Source of the DNA: Reyranella sp.
GTDB lineage: Bacteria > Pseudomonadota > Alphaproteobacteria > Reyranellales > Reyranellaceae
NCBI RefSeq assembly: GCF_030651995.1
Contig: NZ_JAUSBN010000041.1
Coordinates: 106,075-170,074, forward strand
Direction of reading: 5' to 3'
Length of the DNA stretch: 64,000 nt
Shown here: positions 52,161 through 62,259 of the stretch, one piece after another
Position numbering within the stretch: the stretch's first letter is position 1
How the letters are laid out: every line of letters starts with the position of its first letter
The notes under the pieces: model-generated
The model's input: only the letters and a program-made list of their open reading frames with translations
Told to the model about the DNA's origin: nothing
Database searches by the model: none
Made by a program: the position numbers and the translations under genes

Positions 52161-53858
52161 TTAACTCTGGACCTGCACCTTTGCCCAGGTGTCCCGCAGC
52201 TCGATCGTGCGGTTGAACACCAGAGCCTTCGACCGGCTCGCGAGGTCCGGGCAGAAATAGCCCAGCCGCTCGAACTGCACGGCTTCCCCTTCAGATGTCT
52301 CTGCCAATGAGGGCTCCACCAGCGCGCCCGGCAGGACTTCGAGCGAGCCTGGATTCAGGTCAGCGTCGAGATCGCCACCGGCGCCCGGGTCAGGGCGGTT
52401 GAAGAGCGTGCTGTACAATCGGACTTCGGCGGGAAGTGCATCCCGGGCGGACACCCAGTGCAGGGTGGCCTTTACCTTTCGACCGTCCGGCGCGTTGCCG
52501 CCGCGGCTCGCGGGATCGTAGGTGCAGCGCAGTTCGACCACGTTGCCGTCGGCGTCCTTGACCACCTCGCGGCAGGTGACGAGATAGGCGTAGCGCAGCC
52601 TGACTTCTCGCCCCACGGCCAGCCGGAAGAATTTGTTCGACGGATTCTCCATGAAATCGTCGCGCTCGACGAAGACTTCCCTGCGGAAGAGAAGGGTACG
52701 CGTGCCGGCGCCCGGATCCCCCGGGTGATTGACGGCCTCCAGCTCTTCGACGTGGTCTTCGGGAAAGTTCTCGATCACGAGCTTGAGCGGCCGCAGGACC
52801 GCCATGCGCCGCTGCGCCGCCTGATTGAGATGGTCGCGGATCGAGTGATCGAACATGGCGAGATCGACGACGCTGTTGGCCTTGGACATGCCGATGCGCC
52901 GAACGAAGTCGCGGATCGCCTCCGGCGGCACGCCGCGACGGCGCAGGCCTGCCAGCGTCGGCATGCGCGGATCGTCCCAGCCACTCACAATGCCGCGCCG
53001 CACCAGATCCGTCAGGTGGCGTTTGGAAAGGACCGTGTACCCGAGATTGAGTCGGGCGAATTCGGTCTGGCGCGGGCGCGCCGGCACCGGCAGGTGGTCG
53101 AGGAACCACTCGTAGAGCGGGCGATGGTCTGCGAACTCCAGGGTGCAGAGTGAGTGCGTGACGTGTTCGATGGCGTCGGACTGGCCATGCGCGAAATCAT
53201 AGGTCGGATATATGCACCATTGCGTGCCGGTGCGCGGGTGAGCCGCGTGTAGGATGCGATACAGGACAGGGTCGCGCAGGTTCATGTTGCCGGAAGCAAG
53301 GTCGATCTTCGCTCGCAGCACGCAGGCACCGTTGGGAAACTTGCCGGCGCGCATGTCGCGAAACAGGCTGAGATTGGTTTCCATCGAGCGGTCGCGGTGC
53401 GGCGAAGCGCGGCCCGGTTCGGTCAGCGTGCCGCGCATTGCCCGCATCTCGTCGGGCGGGGTGTCGTCGACATAGGCGAGGCTGGCGCGGATCAGATGCT
53501 CGGCCCAGTCGTACAACGTCTGGAAATAGTCCGACGCATGGTGCAGATGCTCGCCCCAGTCGAAGCCGAGCCAATGTACGTCCCGCTTGATGGCGTCGAT
53601 ATATTCCTGCTCCTCCTTCACGGGATTGGTGTCGTCGAAGCGAAGGTGGCAGCGGCCGCCGGTTTCGGTCGCAATTCCGAAATTCAGGCAGATCGACTTT
53701 GCGTGGCCGAGATGCAGGTAGCCGTTCGGCTCCGGCGGAAAGCGAGTAACGATGCTTTGCACTTTTCCGCTGGCGAGATCCGACTGAACCAGGTCGCGAA
53801 TGAAATCCCGCGCCTCTTCGTTCGCAGCGACCTCCGGCATCGGCTTCTTGTCATCCAT
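52161..53858 (-). CDS. glnS: Glutaminyl-tRNA synthetase
   Basis: A 565-residue class I synthetase charging tRNA-Gln directly. The HIGH-type motif is [16 protein letters not shown] near residue 45 and the KMSKS-type motif is VLSKR. Also seen are the [14 protein letters not shown] stretch and a two-barrel anticodon-binding C-terminus. Many alphaproteobacteria lack GlnRS and use GatCAB, so its presence is informative. GGAGACACGTA precedes the ATG at 53858. It follows gltX by 14 bp in one unit. Confidence 0.96.
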   Translation of the reverse strand: MDDKKPMPEVAANEEARDFIRDLVQSDLASGKVQSIVTRFPPEPNGYLHLGHAKSICLNFGIATETGGRCHLRFDDTNPVKEEQEYIDAIKRDVHWLGFDWGEHLHHASDYFQTLYDWAEHLIRASLAYVDDTPPDEMRAMRGTLTEPGRASPHRDRSMETNLSLFRDMRAGKFPNGACVLRAKIDLASGNMNLRDPVLYRILHAAHPRTGTQWCIYPTYDFAHGQSDAIEHVTHSLCTLEFADHRPLYEWFLDHLPVPARPRQTEFARLNLGYTVLSKRHLTDLVRRGIVSGWDDPRMPTLAGLRRRGVPPEAIRDFVRRIGMSKANSVVDLAMFDHSIRDHLNQAAQRRMAVLRPLKLVIENFPEDHVEELEAVNHPGDPGAGTRTLLFRREVFVERDDFMENPSNKFFRLAVGREVRLRYAYLVTCREVVKDADGNVVELRCTYDPASRGGNAPDGRKVKATLHWVSARDALPAEVRLYSTLFNRPDPGAGGDLDADLNPGSLEVLPGALVEPSLAETSEGEAVQFERLGYFCPDLASRSKALVFNRTIELRDTWAKVQVQS

Positions 53859-53872
53859 TACGTGTCTCCCGT

Positions 53873-55279
53873 TCAAGCGGCGGCCGCCAGCAAACGAACC
53901 TTGCTCTCGGCGGGCCCGAGCACGGCCAGCACTTCGAAGATGCCGGGCGAAGCGGTCGAGCCGGTCAGCGCGACGCGGAGCGGCTGGGCGACCTGGCCAA
54001 GCTTGAGCCCGTTCGCCTCGGCGAACGTGCGCACGGCTTCTTCGAGCGCCTTTTCGCTCCAGTTGCTCGCCTGCATCTCCAGTGCCGGCGCGAGCTTGGC
54101 CATGACGGCACGGGCGTCGGGCGTCAGCACGCCGAGCGCCTTGTCGTCGGCGATCGGCGGCGCGCCGGCGCGCGCGTAGAAGGCGAGACTGTCAGCGAGT
54201 TCGACAAGCGTGCGCGCGCGCGGCTTCACGCCGTTCAGGCCGCGCACGATGCGTTCGCGGCCGGCGTCGGCGACCTTGCCGCCGATCTTTTCCTCGATGC
54301 GTGGCAACACCAGCGGCAGCAGCTCGGCATCCGGCGTCTCGCGCAGATAGTGCGCATTGAGGTTGGTGAGCTTGGCCATGTCGAAGCGCGAAGCCGAGCG
54401 TCCGACACCGTCCAGGTCGAACCATTCGATCGCCTGCGCCGTCGAGATGATCTCGTCGTCGCCATGGCCCCAGCCCAGACGCAGCAGGTAGTTTCGCAGC
54501 GCCGTCGGCAGGAAACCCATGTCACGATAGGCGTCCACGCCGAGCGCCCCGTGTCGCTTGCTGAGCTTGGCGCCGTCGGGACCATGGATCAGCGGGATAT
54601 GGGCATAGACCGGCTCTAGCCATCCCATCGCGCGGATGATCTGCAGCTGGCGGAAGGCGTTGTTCAGATGGTCGTCGCCGCGGATCACGTGGGTCACGCT
54701 CATGTCGTGATCGTCGACGACGACGGCCAGCATGTAGGTGGGCGTTCCGTCGGCGCGCAGCAGGATCATGTCGTCGAGCTGCGCGTTCTCGACCGTGACC
54801 TCGCCCTGGACCGCGTCCTTGATGACCGTCTGTCCGGACGGCGGCGCCTTCAGGCGCACGACCGGCTTCACGCCGGCGGGAGCCTCCTTCGGATCGCGGT
54901 CGCGCCAGCGGCCGTCATAGCGCATCGGCTTGCCGGCGGCCTTCTGCGCCGCCCGCATCTCGTCGAGTTCCTGCGGCGAGGCATAGCAGTGATAGGCATG
55001 GCCCTTGGCCAGCATCTCGAGGGCGACCTCGGCATGGCGGGCGGCGCGCGAGAACTGGTAGGTGACCTCGCCGTCCCAGGGCAGGCCGAGCCACGACAGA
55101 CCGTCGAGGATCGCGGCGATCGCCGGTTCGGTCGAGCGCGCGCGGTCGGTGTCCTCGATGCGCAGCAGATACTTGCCGCCGTGATGCCTAGCGAACAGCC
55201 AGTTGAACAGGGCCGTGCGGGCGCCGCCGATATGCAGGTAGCCGGTGGGCGAGGGGGCGAAGCGGGTAACGACGGTCAT
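53873..55279 (-). CDS. gltX: Glutamyl-tRNA synthetase
   Basis: A 468-residue class I synthetase for tRNA-Glu. The HIGH motif is [18 protein letters not shown] at the very start, the [10 protein letters not shown] stretch follows, and KMSKS appears as [11 protein letters not shown]. The start at 55279 fits the family; the longer open frame upstream is rejected. It shares an 86-bp divergent region with comEC. Confidence 0.97.
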   Translation of the reverse strand: MTVVTRFAPSPTGYLHIGGARTALFNWLFARHHGGKYLLRIEDTDRARSTEPAIAAILDGLSWLGLPWDGEVTYQFSRAARHAEVALEMLAKGHAYHCYASPQELDEMRAAQKAAGKPMRYDGRWRDRDPKEAPAGVKPVVRLKAPPSGQTVIKDAVQGEVTVENAQLDDMILLRADGTPTYMLAVVVDDHDMSVTHVIRGDDHLNNAFRQLQIIRAMGWLEPVYAHIPLIHGPDGAKLSKRHGALGVDAYRDMGFLPTALRNYLLRLGWGHGDDEIISTAQAIEWFDLDGVGRSASRFDMAKLTNLNAHYLRETPDAELLPLVLPRIEEKIGGKVADAGRERIVRGLNGVKPRARTLVELADSLAFYARAGAPPIADDKALGVLTPDARAVMAKLAPALEMQASNWSEKALEEAVRTFAEANGLKLGQVAQPLRVALTGSTASPGIFEVLAVLGPAESKVRLLAAAA

Positions 55280-55365
55280 TGGCCAGGGAACTTGTGCTCG
55301 GTAAGCGCGGGTTTTGCCGCAATTTGGGCGGAAAAGCGCGCCGTAGGTAGGGGAGCGTCCGGTTA

Positions 55366-57495
55366 GTGTCAAACCTGCGCGCCTGGATCCTCGAACAGCT
55401 GGACGCCGAGCGCGGCCGATGGATGCTGTGGCTGCCGGTGGCGCTGGGATTGGGCATCGCCGTCTACTACGAGCTGCCGACCGAGCCTGCCCTGTGGCTG
55501 GGACCGGCGCTCGCGGCGGGATCGCTGCTCATCGCCGTCTTCGCGCCGGCCGGCAGCTTCGCCCGTGCTCTCGCCATTGGCGCCGTCGCCGCCTCGTCCG
55601 GCCTCGGCCTCGTCGCCTGGCGTACGGCGAGTGTCGCGGCACCGACGCTCACCCGGCCGCTGTTCAGCCTCAACGTCGAGGGCAGGATCGCCGACATCCA
55701 GCGTCTGCCCGAGGGCGTGCGCGTCGTGCTCGAAGCCGTCCGGCTCCGGGGTAACGGCGTGCCGCCGCCCGAGATGATGCCGGCGAAGGTTCGCGTGACC
55801 CTCAACCGGGGGGCGCCGCCCCTGGTGATCGGGGACCGCCTGCTCGTGCTCGCGAACCTGTCGCCGCCGGCCGGGCCAGCGGCGCCCGGCGCCTTCGATT
55901 TCCAGAGGGTCGCTTGGTATCACCAGCTCGGTGCTGTCGGATATGCCCTGGCGCCTGCGACGGTGATCGAACGCGGCCGGCCCGACGGTCTCGTGCGCAG
56001 GATCGACTCGCTGCGCGCCGATCTGTCTGCCCGCATCCTGCACGTCCTGCCCGGGCCGGCGGGTGGGGTGGTTGCGTCGCTGCTGGTCGGTGAGCAGACC
56101 GCCGTCAACAAGGACGTGGCGCAAGCCATGCGCGATTCCGGCCTGGCGCACATCCTGTCGATTTCCGGCCTGCACATCGTCTTCGCGGTCGGCCTCGTGA
56201 TGGGCCTCGTGCGCTACGGCATTGCTCTGATCCCGCCACTCGCCCTGAGAGTCGACGCCAAGAAGGTGGCGGCCGTACTCGCCCTTATGGCAGCGGTGTT
56301 CTACACGGCGCTGGCCGGGGCGCCGGTGCCCGCGCAACGCGCCTGTGCCATGGCCGCCTTCGCGCTGCTCGCCATTCTGCTCGACCGCACGGCTCTGTCG
56401 CTGCGCCTGGTCGCCTGGTCAGCCGTGCTCGTGCTGGTCGTTGCGCCTGAGTCGCTGACCGGCGCTTCGTTCCAGATGTCGTTTGCCGCGGTCGTCGCAC
56501 TGATTGCGGGCTGGGAATCGGCGGCACCCTGGCGGCGGCGCCTGCACGAGCGCGCCGAAATATCCCGCCATCACTGGATGTGGCGGCTCGGGGCCGCGCT
56601 CGGGGCCAGCCTGCTCACGACCCTGATCGCCTCGATCGCGACCGGGGCCTTTGCGGCCTATCACTTCAATCGCCTGTCGTTTCTCGGCGTGGTGGCCAAC
56701 CTGCTGGGGGTTCCCCTCACAGGATTCTGGATCATGCCTTGGGGCCTGCTCGCCATGCTCCTGATGCCGTTCGGGCTGGAAGCCGTCGCCCTGGTGCCGA
56801 TGGGCTGGGGCGTCGACGGACTGAACGCCATCGCCTTCCGCGTCGCGGCCTGGCCCGACGCCGCGATGTTGGTGTCGTCGCTGCCCGGGGCCAGCCTGTG
56901 GCTGCTGACCGCCGGTGGCCTCTGGCTCTGCCTATGGCGCCGCCGGTGGCGCTATGCGGGCCTTCCCATGGTGGCCATCGGTCTGATGCTCGGAACGCCG
57001 CCGGCCCCCGACCTGCTGATGAGCGAGGATGGCCGCGTGCTCGGCCTGCGCGACGAGCGCGGCGTGGTGCATGTCGCCTCGGCTCGCATCGATCGCTATG
57101 TCACCGATTCCTGGGCCCGACGCCAGGGGCAGGAGGGGGCCCGGCGCTGGACCGTCAGCGCCGACGAGCAGGCCCTGGGCCTCGGTTGCACCACCGGTCT
57201 TTGCCGTTGGCGCAAGGGACCGTGGCGCATTGCGCTGGTGAGCGACGAGCGACGCCTGGTCGAAGCCTGCGGCTCGGCCGACATCGTGCTTTCTACCGTC
57301 GATGCGCAGGCGCGTTGTCGTGGCCCGCGGCTGGTGATCGACCGGCGTGATGCCTGGAAGGACGGTGCGCACGCATTGTGGCTCGACGATCTCGGCGTGC
57401 GCCGCGAGACCGCGAACGGACGCCGCGGCGACAGGCCTTGGGTGCCCAACAGCTCGATGCGCCAGACCGCGCCGGTCAAGGCGCCCGGAGCGTGA
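55366..57495 (+). CDS. comEC: ComEC/Rec2 family DNA-uptake channel protein
   Basis: A 709-residue membrane protein. The N-terminal OB-like DUF4131 region (about residues 60-190) is followed by the Competence domain with many helices ([39 protein letters not shown] in part, near residue 240). ComEC carries single-stranded DNA across the inner membrane during transformation. The C-terminal metallo-beta-lactamase domain found in many ComEC proteins is not recognisable: no HxHxDH motif is present in the last 170 residues. Start is GTG at 55366. It converges on lexA with a 2-bp gap. Confidence 0.92.
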   Translation: MSNLRAWILEQLDAERGRWMLWLPVALGLGIAVYYELPTEPALWLGPALAAGSLLIAVFAPAGSFARALAIGAVAASSGLGLVAWRTASVAAPTLTRPLFSLNVEGRIADIQRLPEGVRVVLEAVRLRGNGVPPPEMMPAKVRVTLNRGAPPLVIGDRLLVLANLSPPAGPAAPGAFDFQRVAWYHQLGAVGYALAPATVIERGRPDGLVRRIDSLRADLSARILHVLPGPAGGVVASLLVGEQTAVNKDVAQAMRDSGLAHILSISGLHIVFAVGLVMGLVRYGIALIPPLALRVDAKKVAAVLALMAAVFYTALAGAPVPAQRACAMAAFALLAILLDRTALSLRLVAWSAVLVLVVAPESLTGASFQMSFAAVVALIAGWESAAPWRRRLHERAEISRHHWMWRLGAALGASLLTTLIASIATGAFAAYHFNRLSFLGVVANLLGVPLTGFWIMPWGLLAMLLMPFGLEAVALVPMGWGVDGLNAIAFRVAAWPDAAMLVSSLPGASLWLLTAGGLWLCLWRRRWRYAGLPMVAIGLMLGTPPAPDLLMSEDGRVLGLRDERGVVHVASARIDRYVTDSWARRQGQEGARRWTVSADEQALGLGCTTGLCRWRKGPWRIALVSDERRLVEACGSADIVLSTVDAQARCRGPRLVIDRRDAWKDGAHALWLDDLGVRRETANGRRGDRPWVPNSSMRQTAPVKAPGA

Positions 57496-57497
57496 GT

Positions 57498-58247
57498 TCA
57501 GTGATAGCGCCGGTAGAGGCCGGCGAGGCGGCCCTGGATCTTGACCCGGTCGGGCCCGAAGATGCGGGTCTCGTAGGCGGCGTTGGCGGGTTCGAGCGCG
57601 ATCGAGGCGCCCTTCTTGCGCAGCCGCTTCAGGGTTGCCTCGGTGTCGTCGACCAGCGCCACGACGATCTCGCCGGACTCGGCTGTGTCGGAGCTCTTGA
57701 TGATGACGATGTCGCCGTTCTGGATGCCCGCCTCGACCATCGAATCGCCCTGGACCTCGAGGCAATAATGGGCACCCGAGCCCAGCAGCGAGACGGGCAC
57801 GTCGACGGTCGTCGAATTGTCGCGCAGCGCCTCGATCGGCGTACCCGCGGCGATCCGGCCGTAGAGGGGAAGGCTGAGCGCCTGGGCTTCGTTGGCGGCC
57901 TGGATGGCGCCGGCGAGCGGCACGCGATCGGCGCGGACGATCTGCGGCACGAAGCCTTCGCGGCCGTCGGAGAAGCCGGCCCGGCGCGAATCGGCCAGCA
58001 GCGGCGTGACGTTGGGCGCGGGCAGGGCGGCGCTGTCGGGCAGCTTGACGACCTGGAGGGCCCGCGCGCGATGCGGCAGGCGGCGCAGGAAGCCGCGCTC
58101 CTCGAGCCCGGTGATCAGGCGATGGATGCCCGACTTGGACTTCAGCCGCAGCGCTTCCTTCATCTCGTCGAAGGAGGGCGAGACGCCGTCATCGTTCAGC
58201 CGCTTGTTGATGAACAGGAGCAGTTCGTTTTGCTTGCGGGTGAGCAC
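57498..58247 (-). CDS. lexA: LexA repressor
   Basis: A 249-residue SOS repressor and self-cleaving serine peptidase. The winged helix is at the N-terminus ([39 protein letters not shown] in part). The cleavage site is Ala134-Gly135 in [11 protein letters not shown], with catalytic Ser169 (GDSMVEAG) and Lys207 (TLKRL). Start is GTG at 58247, after GGGGAGAAGACG on the minus strand. The linker is longer than in E. coli LexA, as usual in alphaproteobacteria. An SOS box lies directly upstream, so it represses itself. Confidence 0.97.
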   Translation of the reverse strand: MLTRKQNELLLFINKRLNDDGVSPSFDEMKEALRLKSKSGIHRLITGLEERGFLRRLPHRARALQVVKLPDSAALPAPNVTPLLADSRRAGFSDGREGFVPQIVRADRVPLAGAIQAANEAQALSLPLYGRIAAGTPIEALRDNSTTVDVPVSLLGSGAHYCLEVQGDSMVEAGIQNGDIVIIKSSDTAESGEIVVALVDDTEATLKRLRKKGASIALEPANAAYETRIFGPDRVKIQGRLAGLYRRYH

Positions 58248-58279
58248 CGTCTTCTCCCCAGAACGCCTACCGGATTTAG

Positions 58280-58294
58280 GAACAAATCCTGAAA
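58280..58294 (-). promoter_or_regulatory. Possible second, imperfect SOS half-site pair before lexA
   Basis: On the plus strand it reads GAAC-N7-GAAA, one base from the GAAC-N7-GAAC consensus. It lies 11 bases closer to lexA than the perfect box, so LexA might bind both sites. Confidence 0.4.
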
Positions 58295-58304
58295 CCCGGC
58301 ACAT

Positions 58305-58319
58305 GTTCTAGTTTAGTTC
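58305..58319 (-). promoter_or_regulatory. SOS box (LexA operator) of lexA
   Basis: GTTC (58305-58308), seven bases, GTTC (58316-58319) on the plus strand is a perfect match to the alphaproteobacterial direct-repeat LexA operator GTTC-N7-GTTC. It lies 58 bases upstream of the lexA start codon. Confidence 0.88.
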
Positions 58320-58367
58320 CTTCTTCCGGTCAAGTTATCCCGAGGAACGGAGGGGAGAATCAGTGGA

Positions 58368-59594
58368 TCAATAGCCTCCGGGAAGGCTCGCGAGATCGAC
58401 GACCTGCACGATGTCGCCCGCCTTGCGCGCGGGATCGTGGGGCGGGCGGATCATCAGCCCGTCGCAGGCGGCCAGCACCGACAGCATCGAACTGTCCTGC
58501 ACCGGGTGCGGATCGACGGTGAGGCTGCCGTCGGCGTTACGGCCGAGGCGAGAGCGGACATAGTCCTCGCGCTGGTCGTTCTGCTTCACATCGATCGCGA
58601 GCCGGGCGGGCTGGGTCTCAACGAGGTCGCCGGGCTGGCCGAGCATCCGCTCCAGGGCGGGCTTCATGAACAGGAGCGCGCAGACCATGGTCGAGACCGG
58701 ATTGCCGGGCAGGCCGAGCACGCGGGCGCGGTCACGGGCGGCGAACATCAGCGGCTTACCGGGGCGCATGGCGATCTTCCAGAAATCCATGTCGAATCCC
58801 TGGGCCTTGAGCGCACTCTGTACCAGATCGTGGTCGCCGACCGAGGCGCCGCCGAGCGTGATCAGCAGGTCGTGCTGCGCGCCGGCTTCGATGCAGCTCT
58901 CGATCAGCCTGGCATCGTCGCGCGCGATGTCGAAAAGCGTGGGCTCGCCGCCCCAGCCGCGCACGAGGGCGGCCACGGCAATACCGGACGAGGAGACGAT
59001 CTGGTTCCGGCCGACCGGCTCGCCCGGCATGACAAGTTCGTCGCCGGTGGAGAGGATGGCGACCCTTGGCTTGCGACGAACGGAGAGCCACGGATGGTTC
59101 ATCGCGGCGGCCAAAGCGAGGTCGCGCGTCGTTAGGGTGCGGCCCACCATCAACGGCGTGTCGCCCGCAGAGAAGTCGAGTCCAGCCTTGCGCACATGTC
59201 GCCCCAGGCGCGGCGCTTCCAGAATGGTGATCGTGGCACCGTCGGCCCTGGTGTCTTCCTGGATCACGATCGAATCGGCGCCCATCGGCAGCGGGCCGCC
59301 GGTGAAGATGCGTACGGCTTCGCCGGGATGCAGCGCCTGATCGTAGGAGCTGCCGGCCGGCGCCTGGCCCACGAGCGTGAGGGTCGCCGGTGCGGCGGGC
59401 ACGTCGGCCGCGCGCACGGCATAGCCGTCCATCGCCGAGAGATCCGCCGGCGGCTGGGTAAGACGCGCCTTCGGCGAGACCGCGAGCACACGGCCCGCGG
59501 CTTCGGCGACGGACACGACCTCTGACGGAAGCGGGTCGAATGCCGCGATCACGCGGGCATGGGCATCACGAACGGAAAGCATTCCCGGCCTCAT
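58368..59594 (-). CDS. moeA: Molybdopterin molybdenumtransferase MoeA
   Basis: A 408-residue enzyme that inserts molybdate into adenylated molybdopterin. Family segments are [19 protein letters not shown] near residue 60, the [11 protein letters not shown] motif and [12 protein letters not shown], with [11 protein letters not shown] near residue 300. I chose ATG at 59594, which overlaps the moaC stop (ATGA); ATG at 59582 with a GAGG site is the alternative. It is in one operon with moaC. Confidence 0.94.
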   Translation of the reverse strand: MRPGMLSVRDAHARVIAAFDPLPSEVVSVAEAAGRVLAVSPKARLTQPPADLSAMDGYAVRAADVPAAPATLTLVGQAPAGSSYDQALHPGEAVRIFTGGPLPMGADSIVIQEDTRADGATITILEAPRLGRHVRKAGLDFSAGDTPLMVGRTLTTRDLALAAAMNHPWLSVRRKPRVAILSTGDELVMPGEPVGRNQIVSSSGIAVAALVRGWGGEPTLFDIARDDARLIESCIEAGAQHDLLITLGGASVGDHDLVQSALKAQGFDMDFWKIAMRPGKPLMFAARDRARVLGLPGNPVSTMVCALLFMKPALERMLGQPGDLVETQPARLAIDVKQNDQREDYVRSRLGRNADGSLTVDPHPVQDSSMLSVLAACDGLMIRPPHDPARKAGDIVQVVDLASLPGGY

Positions 59595-60076
59595 CGAGCT
59601 GCCCATGTCCCCGACTTGCCGCCGGACTTGTGGAGGAGCTTCACCTCGGAGATCACCATGCCGCGGTCGACCGCCTTGCACATGTCGTAGACGGTGAGGG
59701 CGGCGACGGAGGCCGCCGTCAGCGCTTCCATCTCGACGCCGGTGCGGCCCTTCAGCTTGCAGGTCGCCTCGATGTCGACCGCCTTGCGCTTCGGGTCGAG
59801 CGACAGCTTCACGTCGACCGAGGACAGCGCCAGCGGGTGGCAGAGGGGGATCAGGTCCGGCGTCTTCTTCGCCGCCATGATGCCGGCGAGCTGCGCCACG
59901 GCCAGAACGTCGCCCTTCTTGGCCTTCTTGTCGCGGATCAGCTTCAGGGTCGCGGCCTGCATGGTGACGCTGGCGCGGGCCACGGCGACGCGTTCCGTGA
60001 TCTCCTTGTCGCCGACATCGACCATGCGGGCGTTGCCGCCCTCGTCGAAGTGGGTGAGTGCCGCCTTCCGCGTCAT
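59591..60076 (-). CDS. moaC: Cyclic pyranopterin monophosphate synthase MoaC
   Basis: A 161-residue enzyme of the first step of molybdenum cofactor synthesis, acting with MoaA. The family start [19 protein letters not shown], the [13 protein letters not shown] active-site segment with its histidine, and [23 protein letters not shown] in part are present. It overlaps trpC by 4 bp and moeA by 4 bp. Confidence 0.97.
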   Translation of the reverse strand: MTRKAALTHFDEGGNARMVDVGDKEITERVAVARASVTMQAATLKLIRDKKAKKGDVLAVAQLAGIMAAKKTPDLIPLCHPLALSSVDVKLSLDPKRKAVDIEATCKLKGRTGVEMEALTAASVAALTVYDMCKAVDRGMVISEVKLLHKSGGKSGTWAAR

Positions 60077-60873
60077 GCCGCCTCGCGCACCAGCATCTCG
60101 CGCACCGCCGCTTCCACGTCGGGCTTGCGCATGAAGCTCTCGCCGATCAGGAACGCCGAGGCGCCGACCCGGGCCATGCGCGCCAGATCGGCGGGGGAGC
60201 CGAGGCCGCTCTCGGCCACGAGGACGCGATCCTTCGGCACCAGCGGCGCGAGCTTCTCGGTCGTGGCGAGATCGACGGCGAGCGTCTTGAGGTTGCGGTT
60301 GTTGACCCCGATCAGGTCGGCATCGACCTCGAGGGCGCGTTCGAGTTCGTGGGCGTCATGCACCTCGACCAGAACGTCCATGCCCCATTTGTGCGAGAGC
60401 TTCGCCAGCTCGGCGGCCATCGCGTCGTCGAGGCAGGCCATGATGAGCAGGATGCAGTCGGCGCCCAGCGCACGGGCTTCCGGCACCTGGTAGGGATCGA
60501 TCATGAAATCCTTGCGCAGCACCGGCAGCTTCACCGCCGCGCGCGCCTGCGTCAGGAACTCGTCCTTGCCCTGGAAGTAGGGCTGGTCGGTCAGGATCGA
60601 GAGGCAGGTGGCGCCGCCGCGCTCATAGGATTGGGCGAGGGACGGCGGATCGAAATCCTCGCGGATCAGGCCCTTGCTGGGTGACGCCTTCTTGATCTCG
60701 GCGATCAGGCCGTAGCGCCCCTCGGCGATCGTGGCCTTGAGCGCTTTGGCAAAGCCGCGCGGTGAATCCGTATCCCGGGCCAGGTTCTCGACGACCCTGA
60801 GCGAGCGCTGCGACATGCGCCCGGCCACATGGCGCTTCTTGTCGGCAACGATCCTGTCGAGCGTGTCGCTCAT
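60073..60873 (-). CDS. trpC: Indole-3-glycerol phosphate synthase
   Basis: A 266-residue TIM-barrel enzyme of tryptophan synthesis, monofunctional and not fused to TrpF. Visible are [19 protein letters not shown] with the catalytic lysine, [32 protein letters not shown] and AESGL. ATG at 60873 overlaps the trpD stop; an upstream in-frame TTG is rejected. Confidence 0.97.
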   Translation of the reverse strand: MSDTLDRIVADKKRHVAGRMSQRSLRVVENLARDTDSPRGFAKALKATIAEGRYGLIAEIKKASPSKGLIREDFDPPSLAQSYERGGATCLSILTDQPYFQGKDEFLTQARAAVKLPVLRKDFMIDPYQVPEARALGADCILLIMACLDDAMAAELAKLSHKWGMDVLVEVHDAHELERALEVDADLIGVNNRNLKTLAVDLATTEKLAPLVPKDRVLVAESGLGSPADLARMARVGASAFLIGESFMRKPDVEAAVREMLVREAA

Positions 60874-61895
60874 GCGCAAATCCTCTTCAATGTCGCCAGC
60901 GCGTCCCTGGCCTTGCCGCTGTCGATCGACTGGGCGGCCATGGCCGCGCCTTCCTTGAGATCCTTCGCCTTGCCCGCGACCATGATCGCGGCGGCGCTGT
61001 TCAGCAGGACGATGTCGCGGAAGGCGTTCTTCGCACCGCCCAGCAGCGCGTGAATCGCCTCGGCATTATGCGCCGCGTCGCCGCCCTTGAGCTGTTCGAG
61101 TGTGGCGCGCTTCACGCCGATCTCCTCGGGCGCGATCTCGATCTCGGTGACCTTGCCGTTCTCGAGCGAGGCGGCCCAGCTCGCGGTGGTCGTGGTGAGC
61201 TCATCCATGCCGTCCTGGCCATGCACCACCAGCGCCCGCTCGAGCCCGAGCTGGCCCAGCGCCTGCGCCACGGGCTTCAGCCAGCGGCGGTCGAAAACCC
61301 CCACGAGCTGGCGCGTCACCAGGGCGGGGTTCGACATCGGTCCGAGCAGGTTGAAAATGGTGCGCGACGGCGCCAGCTCGACGCGGGGGCCGGCCACGTT
61401 GCGCATGGCGCTGTGATGGCGCGGCGCCATCAGGAAACAGACTTTGGCCTCGACCAACGCCTTCTCGAGCTTCTCGATGGGAACTTCGAGACCGATGCCC
61501 AGGGCCGCGAGGACGTCGGCCGCGCCAGACTTGGAGGTGAAGGCGCGGTTGCCGTGCTTGGCCACCGGAATGCCGGCGCCCGCGACGACGAAGGCCGAGC
61601 AGGAGGAGACGTTGTAGGTGCCGTGATGGTCGCCGCCGGTGCCCACGATGTCGATGGTGCCCTCGGGCGCCTTGACGCGCAGCACCTTGGCCCGCAGCGC
61701 CCGCGAGCCGCCGGCCAGTTCCTCGGCCGTCTCGCCGCGGACCTTCAGGCCCATCAGGAAGGCGCCCATCTGGGCCGGCGTCGCGTCGCCCGAGGTCATG
61801 ATGTCGAAGGCGCGCTCCGCCTCGTCGATGCCGAGGGTCTCGCCGTTGCCCACCTTGGCCAGAAGGCCGCGAAAATCGTCGATGTCGCCGCTCAC
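60870..61895 (-). CDS. trpD: Anthranilate phosphoribosyltransferase
   Basis: A 341-residue enzyme that joins anthranilate to phosphoribosyl pyrophosphate. Key motifs are the glycine-rich IVGTGGDHHGTYNVSS, KHGNRAFTSKSGAADVLAALG in part, FLMAPRHHSAMRN and RTIFNLLGPMSNP. Start is GTG at 61895. It heads the trpD-trpC-moaC-moeA unit. The trpE and trpG genes that usually precede it in relatives are not upstream. Confidence 0.97.
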   Translation of the reverse strand: MSGDIDDFRGLLAKVGNGETLGIDEAERAFDIMTSGDATPAQMGAFLMGLKVRGETAEELAGGSRALRAKVLRVKAPEGTIDIVGTGGDHHGTYNVSSCSAFVVAGAGIPVAKHGNRAFTSKSGAADVLAALGIGLEVPIEKLEKALVEAKVCFLMAPRHHSAMRNVAGPRVELAPSRTIFNLLGPMSNPALVTRQLVGVFDRRWLKPVAQALGQLGLERALVVHGQDGMDELTTTTASWAASLENGKVTEIEIAPEEIGVKRATLEQLKGGDAAHNAEAIHALLGGAKNAFRDIVLLNSAAAIMVAGKAKDLKEGAAMAAQSIDSGKARDALATLKRICA

Positions 61896-61954
61896 CAGAA
61901 CCCCGCGCTTTTTGCCTCTTGCCGGTTCGCCCGGCCGGCGCGAAGCTATATCAC

Positions 61955-62155
61955 ATGGCTCAAGAACTCATCCTCAAGGTCACTGGCATGGATTGCGACG
62001 GCTGCGTAAAGGCCGTCACCCGTGCCGCCGCAGGTGCGGGCACCGCGCCTCTCTCCGTCGACCTGAAGAGCGGGGAGATGCGTCTTCCCGAAGGCGCGGA
62101 CGTCGCGGCGATCACCAAGGCGATCCAGCGCGCCGGATTCGGGGTCGCTCCCTAG
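61955..62155 (+). CDS. Small HMA-domain metal-binding protein (CopZ-like)
   Basis: A 66-residue protein made of one heavy-metal-associated domain. The metal motif GMDCDGC has Cys14 and Cys17, and the beta-alpha-beta-beta-alpha-beta pattern fits, ending AITKAIQRAGFGVAP. Such proteins carry copper(I) or other soft metals to an ATPase, but no ATPase is adjacent here. ATG at 61955 (MAQELILKVTG) is chosen over an upstream start that would add 12 residues. It is divergent from trpD. Confidence 0.82.
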   Translation: MAQELILKVTGMDCDGCVKAVTRAAAGAGTAPLSVDLKSGEMRLPEGADVAAITKAIQRAGFGVAP

Positions 62156-62172
62156 CTTTAACTAAGCCCTAC

Positions 62173-62207
62173 AATATGTTGATAAATCAACATATTCTCG
62201 TTTTTTT
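62173..62207 (+). terminator. AT-rich hairpin with T run after the HMA gene
   Basis: AATATGTTGA (62173-62182) pairs perfectly with TCAACATATT (62187-62196) around TAAA. Five bases later comes T7 (62201-62207). The distance to the T run and the AT-rich stem are unusual for a terminator, so an operator-like palindrome is an alternative. Confidence 0.5.
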
Positions 62208-62234
62208 GGACCGCGAGCGTCCCGCTCGCTCATG
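62208..62234 (+). repeat. Left REP-like repeat flanking the RAYT
   Basis: A 27-bp sequence that is the exact reverse complement of 62833-62859. Inside it GCGAGCG and CGCTCGC form a 7-bp stem around TCC, the hairpin typical of REP elements. Confidence 0.85.
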
Positions 62235-62259
62235 TGAGGTCGCTGCGGTCCCGAAGGGC

